Of a stretch of DNA of 64,000 nt, positions 55,874 through 64,000 are shown piece by piece; positions within the stretch are counted from its first letter, which is position 1, and the number at the start of each line of letters is the position of its first letter. The translations under genes were made by a program, and so were the position numbers. The notes beneath the pieces were generated by a model. It was given only the letters and a program-made list of their open reading frames with translations, was not told the origin of the DNA and ran no database searches. Source of the DNA: Acinetobacter gyllenbergii CIP 110306 = MTCC 11365. Lineage in GTDB: Bacteria > Pseudomonadota > Gammaproteobacteria > Pseudomonadales > Moraxellaceae. The stretch covers positions 1-64,000 of the forward strand of contig NZ_ATGG01000015.1 of assembly GCF_000413855.1 (NCBI RefSeq), in the 5' to 3' direction.

Positions 55874-55907
55874 TAAAAAAAGCCCATCAATCGTGAGCTT
55901 TTTTTAT
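55874..55907 (-). terminator. Terminator of the first cold-shock gene
   Basis: AAAAAAAGCCCA/TGAGCTTTTTTT with one mismatch and flanking runs. Confidence 0.75.
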
Positions 55908-55921
55908 TTACTGATCTAAGA

Positions 55922-56134
55922 TTATTGGATCACAGTAATTTGGGTTGCTTGAGGTCCTTTCTTACCTTCACCTAAAATAAATGAAACGCGTTGACCTTCT
56001 TTTAGAACTTTGAAGCCAGAGCTTTGAATTTCACTGAAATGAGCAAAAACATCTTGTCCAGAATCTGCATGAATAAAGCCAAAACCTTTAGTTTCGTTAA
56101 ACCACTTAACAGTACCAGTAACTGTATCAGACAT
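55922..56134 (-). CDS. Cold-shock domain protein
   Basis: 70 residues; single-stranded nucleic-acid-binding OB fold. RNP1 KGFGFIHA and RNP2 DVFAHFSEI are intact; start [17 protein letters not shown]. Over 90% like the paralogue at 56585. RNA chaperone; temperature control cannot be read from sequence. A long leader (to about 56300) includes a small hairpin CGCT..AGCG near 56165. Confidence 0.93.
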   Translation of the reverse strand: MSDTVTGTVKWFNETKGFGFIHADSGQDVFAHFSEIQSSGFKVLKEGQRVSFILGEGKKGPQATQITVIQ

Positions 56135-56584
56135 ATACTTAAACCTATATTTAAAAAATTGGGGCGCTTAGCAGCGAGCAACTTGGAATCATAAACTTTG
56201 AAAGGAAATCTGATAAAACGAAAGGTTTGTCTAAAACTACGAGATCAAAGATTTTCTGAATCAACAGTGTTATTCTTCTAGTCAGTTTTACTATACACGA
56301 CTTTACATTTTTCACGCAATCTCTATCTTTTACAGCTGGCTTAAATGATGTTTTTAAGCATGCATTTCTGCAAAACCGAGTAAAGATTAATATTTTTTTA
56401 TTTTAATATTCATATAGTTAAAAAACTTCATTTTATTTAACATTCAAAATTCTGCTTTTTATATAAATTTTTAACATATTATTTCATTTCCATATGCTCA
56501 CAAATATCCATCATTCATGAGCATTTTTTAAGGTACAAAAAAAGCCCACAGAGTGTGAGCTTTTTTTTCACTGGTCTAAAGTAA
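56135..56584. other. Spacer between the two csp genes
   Basis: Leader of the first csp gene (hairpin around 56165-56178), an AT-rich stretch 56350-56500, then the terminator of the second csp gene. No other gene seen. Confidence 0.5.
56536..56569 (-). terminator. Terminator of the second cold-shock gene
   Basis: AAAAAAGC(C)CACA pairs with TGTG(A)GCTTTTTT; long T-run. Confidence 0.8.
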
Positions 56585-56794
56585 TTAGATAACAGTAATT
56601 AGAGTTGCTTGTGGTCCTTTTTTACCTTGACCAAGAACAAACGAAACGCGTTGGCCTTCATTCAATACTTTGAAGCCCTTGCTTTGGATTTCGCTGAAAT
56701 GAGCAAAAACGTCTTCGCCAGAGTCAGCTTGAATAAAACCAAAACCTTTAGTTTCGTTGAACCACTTAACAGTACCAGTAACTGTATCAGACAT
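56585..56794 (-). CDS. Cold-shock domain protein (paralogue)
   Basis: 69 residues, nearly identical to the copy at 55922 (differences such as IQADSGED for IHADSGQD and FVLGQ for FILGE). Both RNP motifs intact. The two genes plus their terminators are a tandem duplication, each its own transcript. Confidence 0.93.
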   Translation of the reverse strand: MSDTVTGTVKWFNETKGFGFIQADSGEDVFAHFSEIQSKGFKVLNEGQRVSFVLGQGKKGPQATLITVI

Positions 56795-56904
56795 ACCTTT
56801 AAACCTTTTAAACTTTGTTCATTTATGAATTAAACCATAACTTTTACATTATGATTTAATACAATCTATCTGTATTAAATAGATACTACAAGTATGTAAA
56901 CCAT

Positions 56905-57138
56905 TTATGTCAATCGATAAAGTTGATTAACATCGGTATAGAAACTTTTCCCGTCTAGATTAAAGTCAATTTCCTGACCCGATTCCAACAGTACTTTCTT
57001 TCCTACTTCCACCCATTTAAAGCCGTTCAACGTGTTTTGCTGACGCTTTAAAGGGATGATTTGCACACAAATCTCATTGCCATTTATGGCTTTGGCTACA
57101 CGCCATTCATTAATAATTTTCAACACAAAATCACTCAT
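56905..57138 (-). CDS. Hypothetical protein, about 77 aa
   Basis: From ATG 57138 (MSDFVLKIINEWRVAKA); TTG 57150 would add four residues. Compact beta-rich protein (ICVQIIPLKRQ, GFKWVEVGKKVLLESGQEIDFNLDGKSFY). Its subject matter, short beta segments with basic patches, may suggest a PilZ- or Sm-like fold but no family is claimed. Confidence 0.5.
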   Translation of the reverse strand: MSDFVLKIINEWRVAKAINGNEICVQIIPLKRQQNTLNGFKWVEVGKKVLLESGQEIDFNLDGKSFYTDVNQLYRLT

Positions 57139-57327
57139 TCCTGAGCTCAAGTGATCGATTTGGATTTACTATAACGCTAGATTAATTGAGAGAGGATAAC
57201 TACAATTCTAGAATCTAATAATTTTTAGCTTTCTTTAGGGTTATTTCAGCTAACTTTTTGCTGTCTAATTTCTTAAGTAGACAACAATTCAATAATCACA
57301 GAGCTAATATTCAATTAACTTTTAAAG

Positions 57328-57404
<77 letters not shown>

Positions 57405-57723
57405 TCAACATTTGATCATCACATCTGATCAATGAGATGCTTTATACGCCCATCTCCCCCACAATGCAAATTTTTTTTAGAAAAATCACATAATTTCCTT
57501 CTTAATGCCTAAATTAAGTACAAATCGATCATTTTTACGACTTTTCCATACTCCTATAGATTGCACTCAGATCATGCTTCAATTTTAATTTTTTTAAGTG
57601 TGATTTAATGAATCGTTCAATAAATCAACTATTTTCTTATAATTCAAAATACTACAAAAAAATTATGCAGTAAAAAGTCCATTATGTAACAATATTGCCA
57701 ATCTTTTATTTTTATAGTGCTTC
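57405..57723. other. Region between tRNA-fMet and ruvC
   Basis: Holds the tRNA promoter (57441-57469) and otherwise AT-rich sequence up to ruvC; no other gene. Confidence 0.5.
57441..57469 (-). promoter_or_regulatory. Promoter of tRNA-fMet
   Basis: Minus strand: -35 TTGCAT (57469-57464), 17-bp GC-rich spacer, -10 TATAAA (57446-57441); start expected near 57434. Confidence 0.75.
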
Positions 57724-58269
57724 ATGTCATTAATTATTGGTATTGACCCTGGTTCACGCTTAACAGGTTATGGAATTATCGAAAAAGATGGCAATAAGCT
57801 GCGGTTTGTTGATGCAGGAACCATTCGTACTGAAACTCAAGGTATGCCTGAACGTTTAAAACGTATTTTTGCGGGTGTCGAACGGATTGTTAAATTTCAT
57901 GGCCCAACGGAAGCAGCAGTCGAGCAAGTGTTTATGGCACAAAACCCCGATTCGGCTTTAAAACTTGGTCAGGCGCGCGGTGCAGCAATTGCGGCCTTGG
58001 TCAATTTAGACTTACAGGTTGCAGAATACACCGCTCGCCAGATTAAACAGTCAGTTGTCGGTTACGGTGCTGCAGATAAAGAACAAGTTCAAATGATGGT
58101 GATGCGTCTACTCAATTTGACCATTAAGCCACAGTCCGATGCCGCCGATGCCCTTGCCGCTGCAATTTGTCATGCCCATGCTTCTGGTAGTATGAGCAAA
58201 ATGGCCGTGCTCAATGCTTTAGGGGGTATGGCTCGTGGGCGCAGTCGTGCGAGTACCAGACGCCGTTAA
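57724..58269 (+). CDS. ruvC: Holliday junction resolvase RuvC
   Basis: 181-residue endonuclease. Acidic residues D8 (IGIDPGSR), E67 (AAVEQVF), D139 and D142 ([10 protein letters not shown]) match E. coli D7, E66, D138 and D141. Works with RuvAB in recombination repair; ruvA/ruvB are not adjacent here. Its last 4 bp overlap the stop of the convergent nnr gene. Confidence 0.96.
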   Translation: MSLIIGIDPGSRLTGYGIIEKDGNKLRFVDAGTIRTETQGMPERLKRIFAGVERIVKFHGPTEAAVEQVFMAQNPDSALKLGQARGAAIAALVNLDLQVAEYTARQIKQSVVGYGAADKEQVQMMVMRLLNLTIKPQSDAADALAAAICHAHASGSMSKMAVLNALGGMARGRSRASTRRR

Positions 58270-59759
58270 TCGTTTTGATTCACCACGACATAAATCATTT
58301 TCCCCATATCATGTGCTTGCAATCCTCGCATACCCTTCTTAGCCAGCAGATCACCTGCCTGCGCATGTAAGCTGACGATCTCATGCAAAGCAATCTGTTG
58401 ATGAAATTGAGCTTTTAAACTGGCAATCATGCCTGCCAGTACATCTCCCATTCCACCAGTACCCATGCCCGCATTACCTTGTGTACAGATAAATAATTGC
58501 TCTTCTAAAATTAAACTACCTGCGCCTTTTAACACCCACCGTCCAGCATATTTTTGTTGTAACTGATAAATTGCAGCGATACGGTCGTGTTCTATATCCG
58601 CAGCTGTACACCCCAAGAGTGTTGCGGCCTCACCTGAATGTGGCGTTGCATAGAGATGCTGGTTTAATTGTTGCGGATGCTTGGCCAGAAACCACAAGCC
58701 ATCGGCATCAAGCACAACCTCTAAATGAGAGTTTTGCTTGAGTAAATCAAGCCATTGCAAATATATCTGCTCTGCCCATTCATCTCTTCCTAAGCCCATC
58801 CCAAAACAGACTGCATCCACCTGTGTTAATAGCTGTTGAATGGTTTGTTGATCTAAAGCATTAATGTCTCGCACCATAATATTTGGTGAACGTGCCAAAA
58901 TGGCCTGATGATGTTTAGCATGACAGATCACACTGACTTTGCCTGCCCCTGCATGAAACGCAGCTTCAGCAGCCATAATGACTGCACCTCCCATATCGGC
59001 ATGTCCACCTACAACCAATACATGACCATAGCTGCCTTTATGCCCAAAAGCTTGACGCTTGGGTAATGCGATTTTTTCGGGTGACAGATAGGCAAGTGGT
59101 TTTAACTCTGGGTCAACAGGAATCAAACTCAGCAAATGTAGTTTTCCCACATATTGCTTAGCTTGACCCGTAAACAAACCTGCTTTATAGCCCAGAATGG
59201 TAAAGGTTTGATCGGCTTGTACCGCACACGGCAACGTTTGTCCTGTATTGGCCTGTAAGCCACTCGGGATATCGATTGATACTTTTAAACCAGTTTGCAA
59301 ATTATAAAGTTGGATAATCTCTTGCCACTTTTGATCAAGTGCTCGATTGAGACCAATGCCAAATAAAGCATCAATATGACAATCAAAAATGGGAAGTTCT
59401 TGATGAACTGCGCTTTCTGACAACAGATAATCAATACTTTGAATATCGACTTGAAAAGACTGCGCATAATCAGCTGCTTGTTTTAAATCTACTGATTGAC
59501 CGAGTTCAGATGCAAATACAGTGATGTTAAATCCCTGTTGCTTCAGAAATGCAGCAATATAATAGCCATCGCCAGCATTATTGCCTTGTCCGCACCAAAC
59601 TGCGATCTTTTGAATCTTATTTTGCTGAAATTGTTGCATTAACTGTTGTGTAATTGTCCAAGCCGCTTGCTGCATGAGCCCTAAAGATGAATTTTGCTGA
59701 GCAAACCAACGCTGCTCCCATGCTTGGATACTTTGGCTATGGTAAACTACAGCTTGCAT
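58266..59759 (-). CDS. nnr: Bifunctional NAD(P)H-hydrate epimerase/dehydratase
   Basis: 497 residues. N-terminal YjeF-N epimerase (about 1-210; [14 protein letters not shown]) and C-terminal ADP-dependent (S)-NAD(P)H-hydrate dehydratase (about 225-495; [27 protein letters not shown], and [14 protein letters not shown]). Repairs hydrated NADH/NADPH. Start divergent 23 bp from queG. Identity secure by both domains. Confidence 0.95.
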   Translation of the reverse strand: MQAVVYHSQSIQAWEQRWFAQQNSSLGLMQQAAWTITQQLMQQFQQNKIQKIAVWCGQGNNAGDGYYIAAFLKQQGFNITVFASELGQSVDLKQAADYAQSFQVDIQSIDYLLSESAVHQELPIFDCHIDALFGIGLNRALDQKWQEIIQLYNLQTGLKVSIDIPSGLQANTGQTLPCAVQADQTFTILGYKAGLFTGQAKQYVGKLHLLSLIPVDPELKPLAYLSPEKIALPKRQAFGHKGSYGHVLVVGGHADMGGAVIMAAEAAFHAGAGKVSVICHAKHHQAILARSPNIMVRDINALDQQTIQQLLTQVDAVCFGMGLGRDEWAEQIYLQWLDLLKQNSHLEVVLDADGLWFLAKHPQQLNQHLYATPHSGEAATLLGCTAADIEHDRIAAIYQLQQKYAGRWVLKGAGSLILEEQLFICTQGNAGMGTGGMGDVLAGMIASLKAQFHQQIALHEIVSLHAQAGDLLAKKGMRGLQAHDMGKMIYVVVNQND

Positions 59760-59782
59760 GTTTTTTTCCTTATTCTCGTTTT

Positions 59783-60907
59783 ATGGCTTCAAGCACACCA
59801 TCTCAAACACAGTCACAGAAAATGCCTGATAAAATCAAGTTACTACAACTTGACCCGCAAGCATTAAAAGACTGGATCAAAGCACAGGCTTTAGACTTGG
59901 GCTTTGCTGATTGTGTCATTGCCAAACCAGATGCTCAAGATCAAATGCCGCGTTTTAAGGAATATTTAGAACGTGGTTATCATGCAGATATGCACTATTT
60001 AGAAGAAAACTTGGAAAAACGCGCTGATCCAACCTTGCTCGTTCCTGGCACAAAAAGCATTATTTGTGTGCGTATGAACTATCTTGTGGCATCACCGAAG
60101 CCCCGTTATGTACCATTTGAACCCAACTCGGCCATTATTGCGCGCTATGCACGTGGTCGTGACTATCATAAAGTCATGCGTGGACGCTTAAAGACTTTAG
60201 CGACTCGTATTAAAGAAAAAGTGGGCGATTTTGAATCACGCCCTTTTGCTGATTCAGCCCCAATCTTTGAAAAATCATTGGCTGAAAGTGCGGGTATGGG
60301 GTGGACGGGTAAACACACCTTATTGATTCATAAAAAATCAGGTTCTTTTTTCGTTTTAGGTGAACTGTTCACCTCTCTTGATCTGCCCTTTGATCAGCCT
60401 GCTAGCGCGCATTGTGGGTCATGTACAGCCTGTATCGACATTTGCCCCACCCAGGCAATTGTTGAACCTTATATGTTAGATGCCAGAAAGTGTATTGCAT
60501 ACTTAACCATTGAATATAAAGGCATCATTCCTGAAGAGTTACGTTCAGGTATCGGCAACCGCATCTTTGGCTGTGATGATTGTCAGTTGATTTGTCCTTG
60601 GAATAGCTTTGCTAAAAAGGCTTCAATTCCAGACTTTGACCCAAGACATAACTTAGATGACATCAGCTTGCTAGAGATTTGGCAATGGGATGAGGCAACG
60701 TTCTTAGCCAATACAGAGGGTAGCCCAATCCGCCGTACAGGCTACCAATCCTTTAAGCGTAATATTGCAATCGGTCTAGGAAATGCTCCATACTCAGCCG
60801 AGATCGTAACGCAATTGCAAGATGCAAAAACGCTGCACGATGAGATCGTCAATGTACATATTGATTGGGCAATTCAACAGCAATTGCAGCAAATAAAAGT
60901 ACACTGA
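59783..60907 (+). CDS. queG: Epoxyqueuosine reductase
   Basis: 374 residues from ATG 59783; a longer in-frame start at 59687 would overlap nnr and adds non-family sequence. Cobalamin-dependent last step of queuosine biosynthesis in tRNA. Two [4Fe-4S] motifs: CGSCTACIDICPT and CDDCQLICPW. Length like E. coli QueG (379). Followed by bioB on the same strand after 79 bp. Confidence 0.93.
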   Translation: MASSTPSQTQSQKMPDKIKLLQLDPQALKDWIKAQALDLGFADCVIAKPDAQDQMPRFKEYLERGYHADMHYLEENLEKRADPTLLVPGTKSIICVRMNYLVASPKPRYVPFEPNSAIIARYARGRDYHKVMRGRLKTLATRIKEKVGDFESRPFADSAPIFEKSLAESAGMGWTGKHTLLIHKKSGSFFVLGELFTSLDLPFDQPASAHCGSCTACIDICPTQAIVEPYMLDARKCIAYLTIEYKGIIPEELRSGIGNRIFGCDDCQLICPWNSFAKKASIPDFDPRHNLDDISLLEIWQWDEATFLANTEGSPIRRTGYQSFKRNIAIGLGNAPYSAEIVTQLQDAKTLHDEIVNVHIDWAIQQQLQQIKVH

Positions 60908-60986
60908 ATAGAAAAATGATGTTTTTTGCCCTTTGGCTTTGGCACGATTTCTGTATGATGAATCTCAATGTCTGTAATCAATCATC

Positions 60987-61988
60987 ATGGATATAACAAT
61001 GACTTTACGTAATGACTGGACTCGTGATGAAATCCAAGCTTTATATGACCAACCTTTTCTAGACTTAGTATTTGAAGCACAAGGCGTTCACCGTCAGCAC
61101 TTCCAAGCGAATTCGGTTCAGGTCAGCACACTACTTTCAATCAAAACAGGTAAATGTCCTGAAGATTGTAAGTATTGTTCACAATCTGCTCGTTACGACT
61201 CTAAGTTAGAAGCAGAAAAGCGTATAGCCGTTGATAAAGTTATTCGTGAAGCACTTGCAGCAAAAGAATCTGGTTCATCACGTTTCTGTATGGGCGCTGC
61301 TTGGCGTAACCCGCATGAACGTGATATGCCTTATGTATTAGAAATGGTGCGTGAAGTAAAAGCACTCGGTCTAGAAACTTGTATGACTTTAGGGATGTTA
61401 AACCAATCTCAAGCTGAACGTTTAAAAGATGCAGGTTTAGACTATTACAACCATAACCTTGATACATCTCGTGAATACTATTCACATATCATCAGCACTC
61501 GTACTTTCGATGACCGTCTTGATACTTTAGATCATGTTCGCCAAGCGGGCATGAAAGTATGCAGCGGCGGTATTGTGGGATTAGGTGAAAGTCGTAATGA
61601 CCGCATCGGCTTATTACATGAACTTGCGACTATGCCAGTGCATCCAGAATCAGTACCGATTAACATGCTGGTTCCAATCGAAGGAACACCTTTGGCAAAT
61701 GTTGAAAAATTAGATGTGACTGAATGGATTCGCACGATTGCAGTCGCACGTATCATTATGCCTCATAGTTATATTCGTCTTTCAGCCGGTCGCGAGTCTT
61801 TAAGTGACTCAGACCAAGCGCTTGCCTTTATGGCGGGTGCAAATTCACTCTTCTCTGGTGAAAAATTACTTACGACGCCAAATGCAGGTGAAGGTAAGGA
61901 TCAGGTCTTATTTGCCAAATTAGGATTGACTGCAGAAAAACCAAAACCGTCGGTTGCAGAACTCTCTGTCGATGCCATGAGTGCATAA
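60987..61988 (+). CDS. bioB: Biotin synthase
   Basis: 333-residue radical-SAM enzyme inserting sulfur into dethiobiotin. SAM cluster cysteines C57, C61, C64 ([12 protein letters not shown]); the second-cluster region [10 protein letters not shown] and the [15 protein letters not shown] block are intact. Start 60987 or Met5 (60999). No other bio gene is adjacent. Terminator follows. Confidence 0.97.
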   Translation: MDITMTLRNDWTRDEIQALYDQPFLDLVFEAQGVHRQHFQANSVQVSTLLSIKTGKCPEDCKYCSQSARYDSKLEAEKRIAVDKVIREALAAKESGSSRFCMGAAWRNPHERDMPYVLEMVREVKALGLETCMTLGMLNQSQAERLKDAGLDYYNHNLDTSREYYSHIISTRTFDDRLDTLDHVRQAGMKVCSGGIVGLGESRNDRIGLLHELATMPVHPESVPINMLVPIEGTPLANVEKLDVTEWIRTIAVARIIMPHSYIRLSAGRESLSDSDQALAFMAGANSLFSGEKLLTTPNAGEGKDQVLFAKLGLTAEKPKPSVAELSVDAMSA

Positions 61989-61989
61989 A

Positions 61990-62025
61990 CAAAAAAAGCC
62001 TTGTCATCTGACAAGGCTTTTTTAG
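61990..62025 (+). terminator. bioB terminator
   Basis: AAAAAAGCCTTGTCA-TC-TGACAAGGCTTTTTT perfect stem. Confidence 0.95.
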
Positions 62026-62031
62026 ATATGA

Positions 62032-62244
62032 TTAAATTGATGTCACCAAAATGCCATACTTGGCATTTAAAAACATTCCAACACGGATGATATCAACCCC
62101 TGCTGCATGTGTGACTGACAATTCTTGGCTATGTACATCAAAATGAAACGAATCAAAAATGTCTTGATGCTGCATTAACCATAGAATGGTGTCAGTGATA
62201 CGTTCATCTACCGTATAGGTTTCTGACTTAAAGTCCTTATCCAT
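62032..62244 (-). CDS. Hypothetical protein, 70 aa
   Basis: Soluble, acidic N-terminus (MDKDFKSETYTVDERITDTI), beta-strand C-terminal half ending RVGMFLNAKYGILVTSI. Directly convergent with bioB past its terminator. Family not recognised. Confidence 0.55.
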   Translation of the reverse strand: MDKDFKSETYTVDERITDTILWLMQHQDIFDSFHFDVHSQELSVTHAAGVDIIRVGMFLNAKYGILVTSI

Positions 62245-62310
62245 AGTGCTATGTATATTTTCAACTGATCAGTCCATCATAACGGATCAATGACATTAAC
62301 GCAGCCTGTT

Positions 62311-62348
62311 AAAAAAACACTTAGTAAAGGACATTACTTACTAAGTGC
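62311..62348 (-). terminator. Terminator of the 62374 gene
   Basis: CACTTAGTAA (62318-62327) pairs perfectly with TTACTAAGTG (62338-62347), then a T-run on the minus strand. Confidence 0.9.
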
Positions 62349-62373
62349 ATAAACTCTGAAAATATTTAAATGC

Positions 62374-62721
62374 TTAAGCTGCTTGCGGACTAACGATCAC
62401 TTGACCTGCTTTTAAGCTTGCCACAGCCTTGAGATTAAACTCCAAGGTTAATACATGATTGTCTAAATGTACGTGATAAGACTGAATCAATGACTGCTGG
62501 CCCTCATCCGTTTCAAGTACATATTCATCTGCGATATTTAAAATACCTTCTAGATTGGTGGTACTTGAGGCACGATCATGACTGAATAAATCATAGATCG
62601 TTTGCAAATTAAAGCTTGTCTGCTGCTCCGTAGGATGGCTTTTTAAATAACTCTCTAGGAATAAGACAAACTTGTGTGCAAAGAAATAATAGTTCGGTTT
62701 GTGGGTATAAAGCATGTTCAT
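62374..62721 (-). CDS. Hypothetical protein, 115 aa
   Basis: ATG 62721 with GGAG 6 bases upstream. Soluble mixed protein; N-terminal aromatic helices (YYFFAHKFVLFLESYLKS) and a C-terminal beta segment (YHVHLDNHVLTLEFNLKAV). Ends at a strong terminator. No family recognised. Confidence 0.6.
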   Translation of the reverse strand: MNMLYTHKPNYYFFAHKFVLFLESYLKSHPTEQQTSFNLQTIYDLFSHDRASSTTNLEGILNIADEYVLETDEGQQSLIQSYHVHLDNHVLTLEFNLKAVASLKAGQVIVSPQAA

Positions 62722-63212
62722 TGAAAGCTCCTTTACGGTGTTTTTTTCATCTAATCATGACTAAAAAAGTAAGGATTGAACCTTAAAAGATTCTTAAAAG
62801 AACGTTGAGCTTTTTGTTAAGATGGCTAATAAGCGCTCTAAAAACTTGATTATTCATCTAAATTATTTTTTTCTATTTTGTTAAGCAAATCACATAAAAA
62901 TATAGAATTTGTGTACTTTTGATCAAAAAACAACCAAAAAGCCTATTTTTTATAAAAGGAAAAAACAATCAGTCTTAAGCAATATTAAACAAACCGACTG
63001 GTAAAATAAGTTTTATCAAAAATAAAAGTTCCTCATATCAATAACTTATTTATGATCGGAAATTTAGATCAAAAACCATAACAAAAGTGTGATGCAGTTT
63101 GCAATTTCAATACCTACTGATATATATTTCGCACATTACTTGTTCAGCGCAAATATTCAACTGAGAAGTAATTTTAATTCAAACTTTTAGCCGATGTGTT
63201 CGAGAAATTATT
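62722..63212. other. Long AT-rich region upstream of the fimbrial operon
   Basis: 490 bp without a gene; probable control region of the fimbrial operon. A half CRP-like TGTGATGCAG sits near 63090. No invertible-element repeat flanks found. Confidence 0.4.
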
Positions 63213-63746
63213 ATGAAAAAACTTGCTTTGATCGCTGCTCTTTCAGTTGTAGGTATCGCTAACGCTCAAGCTGCTGACGGAACGATTACAATTAATGGTC
63301 TAGTAACAGACAAAACTTGTGACATCGTGACTCCAGCTGGTAAAGACTTTACTGTAACGCTTCCAACTGTTTCTAAACAAACTCTTGCTAATGCAGGTGA
63401 TGTTGCTGGTCGTACACCATTCCAAATTAACTTAGGTAACTGTTCAGAAGGTAAAGTTGCAACTTACTTCGAACCAGGTGCTACTGTTGATTTCAATACT
63501 GGCCGTTTACTTAACCAAAACGCTGGTGGTGCTAAAAACGTTGATGTTCAATTATTAGGTAACAACAACCAAGTAATCCCAGTTCTTGCTGCTGGTAGCA
63601 ATGGTGCTCAAGCGAACTCTCAATGGGTTGACGTTGTAGAAGGCGGTACTGCTGACCTTAACTACTATGCTGAATACTATGCAACTGGTGCTTCTACTGC
63701 TGGTGAAGTAAACACTTCAGTTCAGTACACTATTATTTATCAATAA
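63213..63746 (+). CDS. Type 1 major fimbrial subunit (pilin)
   Basis: 177 residues: signal peptide MKKLALIAALSVVGIANAQA, N-terminal donor strand (ADGTITINGLVTDKTC), conserved Cys pair C36/C77 (KTCDIV, GNCSEG) and C-terminal beta strand NTSVQYTIIYQ with penultimate Tyr, the chaperone-recognition end of chaperone-usher pilins. Exported to the surface fibre. First gene of an operon; chaperone follows after a hairpin. Confidence 0.92.
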   Translation: MKKLALIAALSVVGIANAQAADGTITINGLVTDKTCDIVTPAGKDFTVTLPTVSKQTLANAGDVAGRTPFQINLGNCSEGKVATYFEPGATVDFNTGRLLNQNAGGAKNVDVQLLGNNNQVIPVLAAGSNGAQANSQWVDVVEGGTADLNYYAEYYATGASTAGEVNTSVQYTIIYQ

Positions 63747-63762
63747 TCTATTGATAAACTAT

Positions 63763-63790
63763 GCGAATTTCTAGGTCACTAGAAATTCGC
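63763..63790 (+). terminator. Hairpin between pilin and chaperone genes
   Basis: GCGAATTTCTAG (63763-63774) pairs perfectly with CTAGAAATTCGC (63779-63790), loop GTCA. No T-run: a partial terminator or mRNA-stabiliser setting the pilin-to-chaperone ratio. Confidence 0.6.
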
Positions 63791-63826
63791 AGTTGTAAAC
63801 TTCACGCAATCATAGAGTAAATTTAA

Positions 63827-64000
63827 ATGGCACTGAACGGTTACAATTTTTTGCTTGGTTTAACGATGTCATCGGCATTAATCGCAAGTCAAACACATGC
63901 AGAAATTATCTTGCATGGTACTCGCGTTATTTATCCATCTGATGCTCGTGAAGTAACTTTGCAAGTGAGTAACAATGGTTCTAAACCCTCTTTGGTTCAG
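63827..64000 (+). CDS. Fimbrial periplasmic chaperone (PapD-like), 5' part
   Basis: 58 codons seen before the window ends. Signal peptide MALNGYNFLLGLTMSSALIA..QTHA, then EIILHGTRVIYPSDAREVTLQVSNNG, the start of the PapD-like N-terminal Ig domain. The usher and tip genes should follow outside the window. Confidence 0.85.
   Translation, partial: MALNGYNFLLGLTMSSALIASQTHAEIILHGTRVIYPSDAREVTLQVSNNGSKPSLVQ

Noticed and set aside
59687..59782. Upstream in-frame start of queG
   Set aside because: Overlaps the divergent nnr gene and adds residues not found in QueG.
62722..63212. Invertible promoter element (fimS-like) before the pilin gene
   Set aside because: No inverted repeats of adequate length flank the region and no recombinase gene is nearby.

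Overview
The window is about 64 kb of AT-rich chromosome from a gammaproteobacterium, almost certainly Acinetobacter. The evidence is gene content and protein style: an Lrp-type regulator beside putA/putP, an SstT/DUF1275/DUF2058 cluster, a YbdG-type MscS channel, a long FxsA, two tandem cold-shock genes and a fimbrial locus. There are many Rho-independent terminators of the AAAAAGC..GCTTTTT type. I see no rRNA, insertion sequence, integrase or CRISPR array. One tRNA gene is present, initiator tRNA-fMet.

Left part (1-12.3 kb): the 5' two-thirds of dnaX (minus), with a 16-copy hexanucleotide repeat coding a Glu-Pro tract; ribosomal oxygenase RoxA; a periplasmic Ntn hydrolase; a lipoprotein; a TetR regulator. 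A two-cysteine ArsR-type repressor resembling persulfide sensors sits next to a SulP transporter, with a perfect CRP-type palindrome far upstream. Then come sstT, a DUF1275 membrane protein, a DUF2058 protein and an MscS channel. From 12.3 to 18.6 kb lies a minus-strand run of small envelope or secreted proteins, including an orphan LptA-like protein, a large TIM-barrel-like protein and an outer-membrane barrel.

Middle (19-38 kb) is mostly metabolism: gltS, a putative diiron protein, an ABC exporter overlapping a MaoC hydratase gene, an AraC regulator, gcvH, a chitin-active LPMO, aspA, and the proline module putP / Lrp-type regulator / putA. GrpB-like and trmA genes follow. Glutamate, aspartate, proline and serine/threonine uptake or catabolism are well represented, fitting an organism that lives on amino acids.

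The most unusual part is 38-45.5 kb. First comes a YjhX/TopAI-like gene whose leader holds an 8-codon upstream ORF with its own ribosome site. The uORF stop lies in one arm of a hairpin, and the other arm can instead pair with the yjhX ribosome site. Downstream is an HD-domain protein fused in frame to a YhbS-like acetyltransferase. Next is a compact phage-derived island: an S24 self-cleaving repressor and a Cro-like gene, divergent across a lambda-like three-operator region, and then a minus-strand block with a holin-like membrane protein and a GH19-like endolysin. It has no structural, packaging or integration genes, and terminators separate its genes. It looks like a stand-alone, damage-inducible lysis module.

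Right part (45.5-64 kb): yceI, osmC, tkt, metK (leader able to hide its Shine-Dalgarno), fxsA, a DUF333-I78 lipoprotein, a HEAT-like protein with a 53-residue partner, a DAO-family oxidoreductase, two csp genes, tRNA-fMet, ruvC, nnr, queG, bioB, and the start of a chaperone-usher fimbrial operon (major pilin, then a chaperone cut by the window edge).
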